Program-made: the position numbers and the translations under genes
Source: Proteobacteria bacterium UBA2133
GTDB lineage: Bacteria > Pseudomonadota > Gammaproteobacteria > Arenicellales > UBA868
Direction of reading: 5' to 3'
NCBI GenBank assembly: GCA_002327725.1
Contig: DCXP01000070.1
Location: 1,668-58,316 of the forward strand
Length of the DNA stretch: 56,649 bases
The notes under the pieces: model-generated
Database searches by the model: none
Told to the model about the DNA's origin: nothing
What the model saw: only the letters and a program-made list of their open reading frames with translations
Shown here: positions 41,584-49,272 of the stretch, piece after piece
Layout: every line of letters starts with the position of its first letter
How positions within the stretch are numbered: position 1 is the stretch's first letter

Positions 41584-42467
41584 GCGGCAAAAACATGATG
41601 TGGATCATCCTGGCGGTGATCGCAGTCGCGGTCGGCTCCTCGGCGATCTACTATGTAGATGAGCGTGAAAAAGCCATTGTTTTCCAGTTTGGCGAAATCG
41701 TGCGGTCGAATGACCAACCCGGGCTGCACTTCAAGGCGCCGCTTATCAATAACGTAAAGTATTTTGATGCGCGCGTGCAGACGATGGATTCGGATCCGGA
41801 GCTGTACCTCACCCAGGCAAAGAAGAACCTGGTGGTGGATTCCTTCGTCAAGTGGCGGATCACCAACGCGACCAACTACTATACCCGGCTTGGGGGGCTT
41901 GCCAGCAATGCGCGCAACCGACTTGCGCAACGGGTTAACGACGCCCTGCGCAGTGAGTTCGGCAACCGGTCGGTGCAGCAGGTGATTTCGGGAGATCGTG
42001 TTGAAATCATGGACGTGGTCCGTGAACTCACCAACGAAGAGACCGCCTCTTTAGGCGTCGAGGTGCTCGATGTCCGTCTCAAGCGGGTCGACCTTGATCC
42101 CGATATCAGTGAACGGGTGTACCAGAGGATGGAGGCGGAGCGCTCGCGTGTGGCGAAGGATTTAAGAGCGCGAGGCGCAGAGGCTGCGGAAAGAATTCGG
42201 GCCGACGCGGACCGCGAAAGAGCAATCATCCTGGCCGAGGCCAAGCAGAAGGCGCAGGAGGTCAAGGGGCAGGGAGATGCCCAGGCAACGGCTATCTATG
42301 CGGACGCGTTTAATCGGGATCGTGAGTTCTACCGCATGTACAGAAGTTTGAACGCTTACCGGAATACATTTGCGAGCCCAAATAACCTGCTCGTTATTGA
42401 GCCGGATTCCGAGTTCTTCCGCTACTTTAAGCAAGCGTCGCCGCCGTCGATGGAGCCCACGGAGTAG
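41580..42467 (+). CDS. hflC: HflC, membrane-protease regulator
   Basis: The partner of HflK. The 295-residue protein has an N-terminal transmembrane helix (about 5-23), the band-7 start YYVDEREKAIVFQFGEIV, LVVDSFVKWRITNA, ARNRLAQRVNDALRSEFG and a helical part AKQKAQEVKGQGDAQATAIYADAF (in adjoining stretches), ending near EFFRYFKQA. It overlaps hflK by four bases and is followed after nine bases by the small DUF2065 gene. Confidence 0.96.
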   Translation: MSGKNMMWIILAVIAVAVGSSAIYYVDEREKAIVFQFGEIVRSNDQPGLHFKAPLINNVKYFDARVQTMDSDPELYLTQAKKNLVVDSFVKWRITNATNYYTRLGGLASNARNRLAQRVNDALRSEFGNRSVQQVISGDRVEIMDVVRELTNEETASLGVEVLDVRLKRVDLDPDISERVYQRMEAERSRVAKDLRARGAEAAERIRADADRERAIILAEAKQKAQEVKGQGDAQATAIYADAFNRDREFYRMYRSLNAYRNTFASPNNLLVIEPDSEFFRYFKQASPPSMEPTE

Positions 42468-42476
42468 CGGCGCCCA

Positions 42477-42668
42477 GTGGAGTGGCGGGACCTCTTGGTC
42501 GCACTGGCTTTGGTGCTGGTCATCGAAGGGCTTATCCCTTTTGCCGCCCCGGGCAGATACCGGCGTCTGGTGGAAACACTGGGTAGCATCGGTGAGCGGC
42601 AGCTCAGGATCGGAGGCCTTGCCTTGATGAGCGTGGGACTGGGGCTTCTGTACATGGTCCGGGGTTAA
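42477..42668 (+). CDS. DUF2065 small membrane protein (YjeT-like)
   Basis: A 63-residue protein with two hydrophobic helices (about 5-22 and 44-60) and a conserved middle (FAAPGRYRRLVETLGSI, then RQLRIGGLALMSVGLGLLY), matching the DUF2065/YjeT family found between hflC and purA in E. coli and Pseudomonas. It starts with GTG nine bases after hflC. Function is unknown; position suggests a link to the HflKC complex or simple operon membership. Confidence 0.85.
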   Translation: MEWRDLLVALALVLVIEGLIPFAAPGRYRRLVETLGSIGERQLRIGGLALMSVGLGLLYMVRG

Positions 42669-42760
42669 GCCACCCGTTCGGGGCGTACCTCGCGGGGCGC
42701 CGCATGCCGCATATTGTGGCAGGTCCCACCGAAGCACGAATCAGGAAGCAGGACGAAGGT

Positions 42761-44074
42761 ATGTCGAAAAGGGTTGTCGTCCTCGGAATCCAATGGGGTG
42801 ATGAGGGCAAAGGCAAGATCGTTGACCTTCTGACCGAGCGCTGCGAAGCGGTTGTCAGGTTCCAGGGCGGCCATAACGCGGGCCATACTCTGGTTATCAA
42901 GGGAGAGAAGACGGTCCTGCACCTTGTACCTTCCGGCATCCTTCGCCACGGCGTACACTGCCTGATCGGCAACGGGGTGGTGGTTGCACCCGACGCGCTG
43001 CTCCAGGAACTGGAGACCCTGGAAAGGGCCGGGATTAACGCGCGTGAACGACTTACTGTGAGTCCCGCGTGCCCGGTCATTCTTCCGAGTCACGTCGCGC
43101 TCGATCAGGCCCGTGAGCGCGCGAGAGGCAGCAAGGCGATTGGCACCACGGGACGCGGAATCGGCCCCGCCTACGAGGACAAGGCAGCGCGCAGAGGTAT
43201 CCGTTTTGGTGAATTGGCGGACCCGGCAAAGTGCATCGCGCGGGTCGGACATCTTCTGGATTACCACAACTTTCTGCTCAAGGAGCGGTTTGGAGAAAGT
43301 CCGGTCGACCTTAACCGCGTCGCAAAGGAGATCGAAAGATGGTCGTCAGAACTCGCGCCGCTGACCGGGGATGTTTCTCGGGCGGTTTACACGGTTACGC
43401 AAAACTCCGGCAACGTCCTGTTTGAGGGCGCGCAGGGTACTTTGCTTGACATTGATCAGGGAACTTACCCCTATGTGACCTCGTCGAATACGACGGCCGG
43501 CGCCGCCGCCTGCGGCAGCGGAGTGGGACCGCTGATACTGGATGTGGTCATCGGGGTGGTAAAAGCATATACAACGCGGGTCGGCGCCGGGCCCTTCCCC
43601 ACAGAACTTGGAGATGAGACGGGGCGTTTTCTGGCGGACCGTGGGCACGAATTTGGTGCGACTACCGGGCGTCCGCGCCGCTGCGGGTGGTTCGATGCCG
43701 TTCTCGCCCGCCGCGCCTGCAACTTGAACAGCGTTAACTCGTTGTGCGTCACCAAGTTGGATGTCCTTGACGGGCTCTCCGAGATTGCGATCTGCACGGG
43801 TTACCAGCTCGGGGGCGAGTTAATGGATCATCCGCCGTGGGATGCTATCGTCCTGGAGGAGGTTGAACCGGTATATGAGAAGGTTCCCGGATGGCAGGAA
43901 TCGACAGCCGCCGTCAGGACGCTTGAGGGACTGCCCACTGCAGCGCGGCGTTATCTTGATCGCCTCGGGGAATTGCTGGGTGTAGCGGTCGACATCATTT
44001 CGACCGGGCCGGACCGCGAGGATACTATGGTCCTGCGGGATCCTTTTTCCCTGGCCAGTACCGATTCTCCATAG
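42761..44074 (+). CDS. purA: Adenylosuccinate synthetase
   Basis: PurA joins IMP and aspartate using GTP, the first step from IMP to AMP. From the ATG at 42761 (with GAAGG just upstream) it has 437 residues: QWGDEGKGKIVD, FQGGHNAGHT, TTGRGIGPAYEDKAARRGIRF in two parts, EGAQGTLLDIDQGTYPYVTSS and TTGRPRRCGWFDAV. An in-frame extension from 42704 has no support. Confidence 0.97.
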   Translation: MSKRVVVLGIQWGDEGKGKIVDLLTERCEAVVRFQGGHNAGHTLVIKGEKTVLHLVPSGILRHGVHCLIGNGVVVAPDALLQELETLERAGINARERLTVSPACPVILPSHVALDQARERARGSKAIGTTGRGIGPAYEDKAARRGIRFGELADPAKCIARVGHLLDYHNFLLKERFGESPVDLNRVAKEIERWSSELAPLTGDVSRAVYTVTQNSGNVLFEGAQGTLLDIDQGTYPYVTSSNTTAGAAACGSGVGPLILDVVIGVVKAYTTRVGAGPFPTELGDETGRFLADRGHEFGATTGRPRRCGWFDAVLARRACNLNSVNSLCVTKLDVLDGLSEIAICTGYQLGGELMDHPPWDAIVLEEVEPVYEKVPGWQESTAAVRTLEGLPTAARRYLDRLGELLGVAVDIISTGPDREDTMVLRDPFSLASTDSP

Positions 44075-44162
44075 AAGGCAAAAGTTTTTTCGCATGCAAA
44101 GCCGCGAGGTGGCGAGCGGAGGGCAATGCAAATGCGTTTACCGTGGCAACGGAAAGATATAT

Positions 44163-44249
44163 TGGTACCGAGGAGAGGACTTGAACCTCCACGGGGTTAC
44201 CCCCACTAGCACCTGAAGCTAGCGCGTCTACCAATTCCGCCACCTCGGC
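44163..44249 (-). tRNA. tRNA-Leu (anticodon CAG)
   Basis: An 87-base class II tRNA on the minus strand with a variable arm. It starts GCCGAGG, ends CCTCGGT-A-CCA with CCA encoded, and has anticodon loop TTCAGGT (CAG, reads CTG). The terminal pair G1:U72 is a wobble. It sits between purA and rnr, as a tRNA-Leu does in Pseudomonas, but transcribed leftwards. Confidence 0.95.
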
Positions 44250-44270
44250 AAAAAAGAACTACGGCAGGAG

Positions 44271-44287
44271 TTCCGGAAAAACCGGAA
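44271..44287. repeat. Perfect 6-bp hairpin between tRNA-Leu and rnr
   Basis: TTCCGG and CCGGAA flank five A. On the minus strand it would lie in the leader of pre-tRNA-Leu, 22 bases before the mature 5' end. No function is evident. Confidence 0.4.
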
Positions 44288-44315
44288 GAAAAAGGTAGCC
44301 AGATCAAGGGCGCGA

Positions 44316-44344
44316 ACCTTACCCATTGAAAGGAAACTTGTCAA
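44316..44344 (-). promoter_or_regulatory. Promoter of tRNA-Leu
   Basis: On the minus strand a perfect TTGACA (44344-44339) is followed after 17 bases by TAAGGT (44321-44316). The start would be about 60 bases before the mature tRNA-Leu end, so the leader would need RNase P removal. It overlaps the DNA just before rnr. Confidence 0.6.
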
Positions 44345-44356
44345 TTGTGATAGCCG

Positions 44357-46045
44357 GTGTGCACCCGGCATGACCGGGACCCACTGAAGATGCCGAACGA
44401 GCGTCGCGTGCAAAAACCAAAGTCTTCTCTCGACCCTGATCCATTGCCGGTCAGAGAGAACATCATTGCCCAAAACCAGATCCCGACCGTCTGGCCTGAA
44501 GGAATTACGGAAGCGCTCGGTGGAGTTTCGCGCAAAGCCCGCAACGAGCATCCGGAAACTGTCGTCGATCTGACCGCACTTCCTTTTGTAACGATCGATG
44601 GCAAAGATGCCCGGGATTTTGATGACGCGGTCTTTTGCTGCCGGGCAGATAATGGATTCTGTCTCGACGTGGCTATTGCCGATGTGTCCCGCTGGGTGAC
44701 CCGTGATGGGCTGCTCGATGGCGCAGCGAGAGAACGCGGTAATTCGGTGTATTTTCCAGGTCATGTTGTGCCGATGCTCCCGGAGTTGCTGTCCAACGAT
44801 TTATGTTCGTTGAATCCCGGGAAGGTCCGTTTTGCGCTGGTGTGCCGGATGAATATCAGCGCCAGGGGCAAAATGCAGGGATACGAGTTTTTCGAGGCCA
44901 GGATTCGGTCTGCGGCCAGGCTCGACTACGAGGGCGTATCGCGTTTTTTGCGGGCTGCAGATGACCAAGCCTATGACAAGCTTCCCGCCGTCCGGGACAG
45001 TCTCGTCACGCTCGATGCAGTCACGCTTCGACTGCTCGATCAACGCCGCTCCGCCGGGGGTGTCACCATGGAGTTCCCTGAGGCAAAGATCTGTTATGAC
45101 CCGAAGGGGCGGATCCGGTCCATAGCATCGACCCCCCGCCTGGAGGCCGCGAGACTCATCGAGGAGTGCATGCTGGCTGCCAATGTCTGTGCAGCCGAGA
45201 CTCTGGACAAGCATCTGCCCCAGGCAATTTACCGGTGCCACGAAGCTCCGGACCCGGCCTCCGTGCGCACCCTTGGTGAGGTTTACGGGATGTTCGGTGT
45301 GAAGATCGAAGGCAGGGGGCATCCGACCGGGCTCTCGTTTTCGCGGGCACTGGAGTCAGCGAAAAAACGTGATGCCCCTTTGGCGTCGTTACAGATGCTT
45401 ATGCTGCGCTGCATGAAGCAGGCGCATTATTCGCCGACCCGGATACCGCACTTTGCACTGGGCTTCAAGACCTACACGCATTTCACATCCCCGATCCGGC
45501 GTTATCCCGACCTGATCGTCCATCGACTTCTGAAAGCCGTGTTGTCTGGCGCTGAGTTGTCCTCAACCGTTTACGAGGCGAGCGAACTTGGGGCGATCGC
45601 AGAGCACTGTTCCCATACGGAACGAAGAGCCGAGACGGCGGCGCGGGAGCTGGCGACGTGGCTGAAGGCCGAATTTATGCGTCGCCATGTTGGGAAAACC
45701 TTTACCGGATCAGTGAGCGGTGTTACAGGGTTTGGCGTCTTCGTCACACTCGACGACTTTCCTGTCGAGGGTATGGTGCATGTCTCCGAACTTGGAGAAC
45801 ACTATTACGCATTTGACGAGCGGCACCTCATGTTGGTGGCGCGACACAGTGGTGAGAGAATCACCCTGGGGGACAGCATGACCATCAGGGTCGCAGGTGT
45901 GCAGCTCGAGGAGGGGAAAATCGACCTCACAAGAGTACTGAACGGCGGCAAAGCAAGAAATTCGGCAACAGGGCGAAAGCGCAAGTCGGGCTATCGGACC
46001 GGAGCCAACGGCCGGCGCCGGTCGAACAGCAGGCGTCAGGCCTGA
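44357..46045 (+). CDS. rnr: RNase R-like exoribonuclease lacking N-terminal domains
   Basis: A hydrolytic 3'-5' exoribonuclease of the RNase II/R family. From the GTG at 44357 (562 residues; an ATG at 44390 gives 551) it contains an RNB domain (about 68-415) with the intact catalytic box DGKDARDFDDAV, FTSPIRRYPDLIVHRLLKA in the expected place, and the HCSHTERRAETAARE block, then an S1 domain (about 450-530, GSVSGVTGFGVFVTLDDFPVEGMVHVSEL in pieces) and a short basic tail. E. coli RNase R has about 813 residues: the N-terminal HTH and both cold-shock domains are missing here. The upstream DNA encodes a tRNA on the other strand, so they have not been lost by a simple frameshift. rlmB overlaps by one base, as in E. 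coli. Confidence 0.9.
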   Translation: MCTRHDRDPLKMPNERRVQKPKSSLDPDPLPVRENIIAQNQIPTVWPEGITEALGGVSRKARNEHPETVVDLTALPFVTIDGKDARDFDDAVFCCRADNGFCLDVAIADVSRWVTRDGLLDGAARERGNSVYFPGHVVPMLPELLSNDLCSLNPGKVRFALVCRMNISARGKMQGYEFFEARIRSAARLDYEGVSRFLRAADDQAYDKLPAVRDSLVTLDAVTLRLLDQRRSAGGVTMEFPEAKICYDPKGRIRSIASTPRLEAARLIEECMLAANVCAAETLDKHLPQAIYRCHEAPDPASVRTLGEVYGMFGVKIEGRGHPTGLSFSRALESAKKRDAPLASLQMLMLRCMKQAHYSPTRIPHFALGFKTYTHFTSPIRRYPDLIVHRLLKAVLSGAELSSTVYEASELGAIAEHCSHTERRAETAARELATWLKAEFMRRHVGKTFTGSVSGVTGFGVFVTLDDFPVEGMVHVSELGEHYYAFDERHLMLVARHSGERITLGDSMTIRVAGVQLEEGKIDLTRVLNGGKARNSATGRKRKSGYRTGANGRRRSNSRRQA

Positions 46046-46824
46046 TGGGCACGGAAAATATGACCCTGTGTGGATTTCATGCGGTCGAGGCAGCGATTCG
46101 TGCCGATCCGGTCCAAATCAGTGAACTTGTCCATGACGGAAACCGCAAGGATCAACGGATCAACCAGCTCCTGTCCCGGGCGAGATCCCGGGGGGTGCGG
46201 GTGCGCCGTAGCGACCGCGCCGCGCTCGATCGGCTCGCGGGTACTGTACGCCATCAGGGTGTGGTCGGATTGCTCCCGCACGCACCCGCAAAAGGACTTT
46301 CAGAATTCAAAGAATGGCGGGCCCAGGTTAACCAGGAGACACTGATCCTGTTGCTCGATGGTATAGAGGATCCCAGAAACGTCGGTGCCTGTCTGAGAAC
46401 GGCAGCGGCTGCCGGGGTGGACGGGGTGATCATGCCCGCCAAGACCGGCGCAGGATTGACACCCGCGGCACTGCGGGTGGCCGAGGGCGGGATTCACCAG
46501 CTCAACGTATTTGAGTTGGAGAGCTGGACCCACGTGCTGAAAAAACTTAAGGAGGCGGGCATCTGGATCATCGGCACATCCGGGGACGCCGATACCTCAC
46601 TCTATGACTTTGACCTTAGCGGCCCTCTAGGATTCGTGGTCGGATCCGAGTCCTCCGGTGTCCGCCAGATCACCCGAAAGCAGTGCGATGCTTTGGTACG
46701 GATCCCGGCGGCAGGGAGTCTGTCGAGTCTGAATGTCTCGGTAGCCACAGGAGTTGCCCTGTTTGAAGCGATTCGCCAACGTCGCGTGAAAACCAACAGC
46801 CTGGAAGCCCCGACCTCCCCGTGA
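46045..46824 (+). CDS. rlmB: 23S rRNA (guanosine-2'-O-)-methyltransferase RlmB
   Basis: RlmB methylates G2251 in the P loop of 23S rRNA. The 259-residue protein has an N-terminal L30e-like substrate-binding domain (GFHAVEAAIRADP) and a C-terminal SPOUT knot with LDGIEDPRNVGACLRTAAAAG, VVGSESSGVR and LSSLNVSVATGVALFE. The ATG shares its first base with the rnr stop codon. Confidence 0.95.
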   Translation: MGTENMTLCGFHAVEAAIRADPVQISELVHDGNRKDQRINQLLSRARSRGVRVRRSDRAALDRLAGTVRHQGVVGLLPHAPAKGLSEFKEWRAQVNQETLILLLDGIEDPRNVGACLRTAAAAGVDGVIMPAKTGAGLTPAALRVAEGGIHQLNVFELESWTHVLKKLKEAGIWIIGTSGDADTSLYDFDLSGPLGFVVGSESSGVRQITRKQCDALVRIPAAGSLSSLNVSVATGVALFEAIRQRRVKTNSLEAPTSP

Positions 46825-46843
46825 TCCCTTGGGGGCACGTTAC

Positions 46844-47476
46844 TCAGGTCGTTTTCCCGGGAAATTCGCAAAGATCCGCGATGGGACATTCAGCGCAGAG
46901 CGGATTACGGGCACGGCAGGTATACCTGCCGTGCAGAATCAGAAGATGATGCGCGCTCTTCAGATAAGGTTTCGGTGTTGCCCGCAGCAGGCCTTGCTCT
47001 ACCTGTAGCACGGTTCGCCCTTTGGCGAGACCCGTTCGATTGGCGACCCTGAAAATATGCGTATCAACGGCTATGGTGGGCTCGCCAAAAGCGGTGTTCA
47101 GTACAACATTGGCGGTCTTGCGCCCTACACCGGGCAGCGCCTCAAGTGCGCTGCGCTCGCGCGGGACGCGACCACTGTGATCCTTAAGCAGTATCGCGCA
47201 GGTCTTGATGATATTCTCAGCTTTGGTGTTGTAAAGGCCAATGGCGCGGATGTACTTCTTAAGACCAGTCACGCCGAGATCGTGGATGGCCTTGGGCGTC
47301 CCGGCGGCCCGAAACAGAGGCCGCGTTGCCCGGTTGACCGATAGATCCGTTGCCTGGGCTGAAAGAATAACGGCAATCAGCAGTTGAAAGCGGCTCCGGT
47401 ACCTGAGCTCAGTCCCGGGATCCGGAATGGACTGTTGAAGTCGAGCGAAGAGTTCACCAGGTCGGGTCGCATTCAT
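46844..47476 (-). CDS. nth: Endonuclease III
   Basis: Nth is a base-excision glycosylase/AP lyase for oxidised pyrimidines. The 210-residue protein has the helix-hairpin-helix LPGVGRKTANVV with the catalytic lysine, the catalytic aspartate in VDTHIFRVANRTG, and the [4Fe-4S] loop with Cys spacing 6-2-5 at the C-terminal end (CRARNPLCAECPIADLC). It overlaps the upstream rsxB-like gene by 23 bases and converges with rlmB. Confidence 0.96.
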   Translation of the reverse strand: MNATRPGELFARLQQSIPDPGTELRYRSRFQLLIAVILSAQATDLSVNRATRPLFRAAGTPKAIHDLGVTGLKKYIRAIGLYNTKAENIIKTCAILLKDHSGRVPRERSALEALPGVGRKTANVVLNTAFGEPTIAVDTHIFRVANRTGLAKGRTVLQVEQGLLRATPKPYLKSAHHLLILHGRYTCRARNPLCAECPIADLCEFPGKTT

Positions 47477-48110
47477 CCCTTTGCTGCCCCTTTTGCAGTT
47501 GGACCCGTCTTAGCCGGACTCGTGCAACGCTTTTGTCAATTTCAGCGAGGCGGGAAGCGTTGGTCGCTTTGGTGCGCCTCAGCGGGGACGACTCCAGCCG
47601 ACGCTCCCGTCTTTCAAAGTTCGATCTATGACGCGATGACTTGCTGGCCAGTAGCTGTTGATATTCCGATGCGTCTTTTGAAGCGATCCCGACGGCGGCG
47701 ATACAGTCAACGGGACAGGCTGGAAGACAGAGTTCGCAACCGGTGCAATCATCGAGGATAACGGTGTGCATGAGTTTGCCGGCGCCGACGATTGCCGTCA
47801 CGGGGCAGACCTTGATACAAAGCGTGCAGCCGATGCATTCGGACTCGCGGATCATTACCGCGGTCGGCAGGTCCTGGGTATCGAAAGCGGGCTCCAGTCC
47901 AGCGTGGTCCTGACCGGTAATCCCGTTCAGTAATCCGAGAACCCGAATTCCCCCCGGATCGCAACGGTTGGCAGGGGCGTCGCCCTCGGAAACCGCCTCA
48001 GCGTAGTGCCGGCAGGACGGGTAGCCGCATCGCTCGCACTGGAGTTGAGGCAGGGCGGCATTCACGGTTTCGACGGTGTCGAGAGCGGACACTGACGCTT
48101 TCATCCTCAT
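47454..48110 (-). CDS. rsxB: RsxB/RnfB-like ferredoxin without membrane anchor
   Basis: A 218-residue iron-sulfur protein related to the B subunit of the Rnf/Rsx complex. It has the N-terminal 4Fe-4S region LQCERCGYPSCRHYAEAV and ANRCDPGG, and two ferredoxin clusters CIGCTLCIKVCP and CTGCELCLPACP. The N-terminal transmembrane helix of E. coli RsxB is absent, and a basic C-terminal extension (about 150-218) is added. No rsxA, C, D, G or E gene is nearby. Similar orphan copies beside nth or metG occur in other gammaproteobacteria. It may serve as a soluble electron carrier for neighbouring Fe-S proteins such as Nth, but this is inference. Confidence 0.88.
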   Translation of the reverse strand: MRMKASVSALDTVETVNAALPQLQCERCGYPSCRHYAEAVSEGDAPANRCDPGGIRVLGLLNGITGQDHAGLEPAFDTQDLPTAVMIRESECIGCTLCIKVCPVTAIVGAGKLMHTVILDDCTGCELCLPACPVDCIAAVGIASKDASEYQQLLASKSSRHRSNFERRERRLESSPLRRTKATNASRLAEIDKSVARVRLRRVQLQKGQQRDECDPTW

Positions 48111-49252
48111 ACAAAAGCCCGCAAAGCGAGAACAAATTTTTCGAGGTCATCATCAGTGTTATAAAGGTAAGGGGTGACTCGAAGAGAGTCGCCCCGGATG
48201 CTGACAAACACCTGTTGCTGGCGAAGGTGCTCTGCCAGCCCCGCAGGAAGGCCTCCGGGGAATCGAATTCCCAGGAAATGCGGGGCACGGTAAGCCGGGT
48301 CAACGACATGAAGCCCGAGTGCGCCGGCCGCAGCCGCAATCGCCCGTGTTCGTTCGGCAAGGCTCGCTTGTATTCTAGGAACCTGCCATTTTAGAAGCTG
48401 CTGCAGAGCATCATATAGAGCTGGCAGCAGGGCGAAGTTGCCGACCTCACCAACGTCGAAACGGCAGGCACCGGGTTCGAACTCGTCCCGGTAACTGATG
48501 TCACTGAATTCCACGGCATTTTTCCGGGAGAAGATGGGCAGTTCCAGCGGTTGTCCCTGATGGTGCCGGGGATCAACATATAGCAGGCCCGTAGCGTAGG
48601 GGCCCAACAGCCACTTATAGGCGGCGGCAACAGCAAAATCCGGACGAATGGTACCCAGGTCGAACTCCATCGCGCCGAGACTCTGGGTAAGGTCAACCAC
48701 CAGAGCACCCCCCGTCTCATCGAGGCGGTCCCGTATCCTGGCCAGATCAACCAGTGTACCGTCGGACCAGTGGCAATGGGGAAGAGCGGCAATTGCCGCA
48801 CTGCCATCCAGGGCCTGCAGAATGCCGGAACTCCAGTCTCCGTCGCCTGGCCGTGGCACAGAATGAATCACCGCTCCGCTTCGTTGCGCCAACGCCTGCC
48901 ATATATAGTAATTGGAGGGGTACTGCTCAGCGAGGACGACGATCTTCTGGCCTTTACCAACAGACAGATTGTTCGCCGCGGCAGCGAGACCATAACTTGC
49001 CGAAGGAATGATGGCAATTTCGTCCGCTGTGCTCCCAAACAGTGTCGCAGCCGTCGATCTGATTTGCCGTGCAGTAGAGAAAAAATCCGGTGGCCGGATG
49101 TTCCACGGCTGTGACTTTCGTTCCAGGCCTTGCCTGCCGGCGCTTACGGTCGACCGCAACAGCGGCGACATATAAGCGCAGTTGAGATAGCAGATCTCCT
49201 CGGGGATATCGAACAGCTCCCGTTGCTCGGGCAGGACCGTCTGAGGAGTCAT
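48107..49252 (-). CDS. Class V aminotransferase-fold PLP enzyme
   Basis: A 381-residue fold-type I PLP enzyme of the class V aminotransferase family (kynureninase, isopenicillin-N epimerase and cysteine desulfurase relatives). It shows CYLNCAYMSPLL at the N terminus, the cofactor region VVDLTQSLGAMEFD, the putative PLP lysine in AAAYKWLLGPYATG, and the family end VSIRGDSLRVTPYLYNTDDD. The cysteine of the desulfurase active loop is not visible, so IscS-like function is unlikely. The substrate cannot be named. It lies between metG (20 bases) and the RsxB-like gene (ATGA overlap), in the same direction. Confidence 0.85.
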   Translation of the reverse strand: MTPQTVLPEQRELFDIPEEICYLNCAYMSPLLRSTVSAGRQGLERKSQPWNIRPPDFFSTARQIRSTAATLFGSTADEIAIIPSASYGLAAAANNLSVGKGQKIVVLAEQYPSNYYIWQALAQRSGAVIHSVPRPGDGDWSSGILQALDGSAAIAALPHCHWSDGTLVDLARIRDRLDETGGALVVDLTQSLGAMEFDLGTIRPDFAVAAAYKWLLGPYATGLLYVDPRHHQGQPLELPIFSRKNAVEFSDISYRDEFEPGACRFDVGEVGNFALLPALYDALQQLLKWQVPRIQASLAERTRAIAAAAGALGLHVVDPAYRAPHFLGIRFPGGLPAGLAEHLRQQQVFVSIRGDSLRVTPYLYNTDDDLEKFVLALRAFV

Positions 49253-49272
49253 TGGTAAAGTGATGCCGGGTA

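Noticed and set aside
48107..49252. Cysteine desulfurase (IscS/SufS-like) identity for the PLP enzyme
   Set aside because: The fold fits, but the active-loop cysteine is not visible and the C-terminal pattern is that of other class V enzymes.
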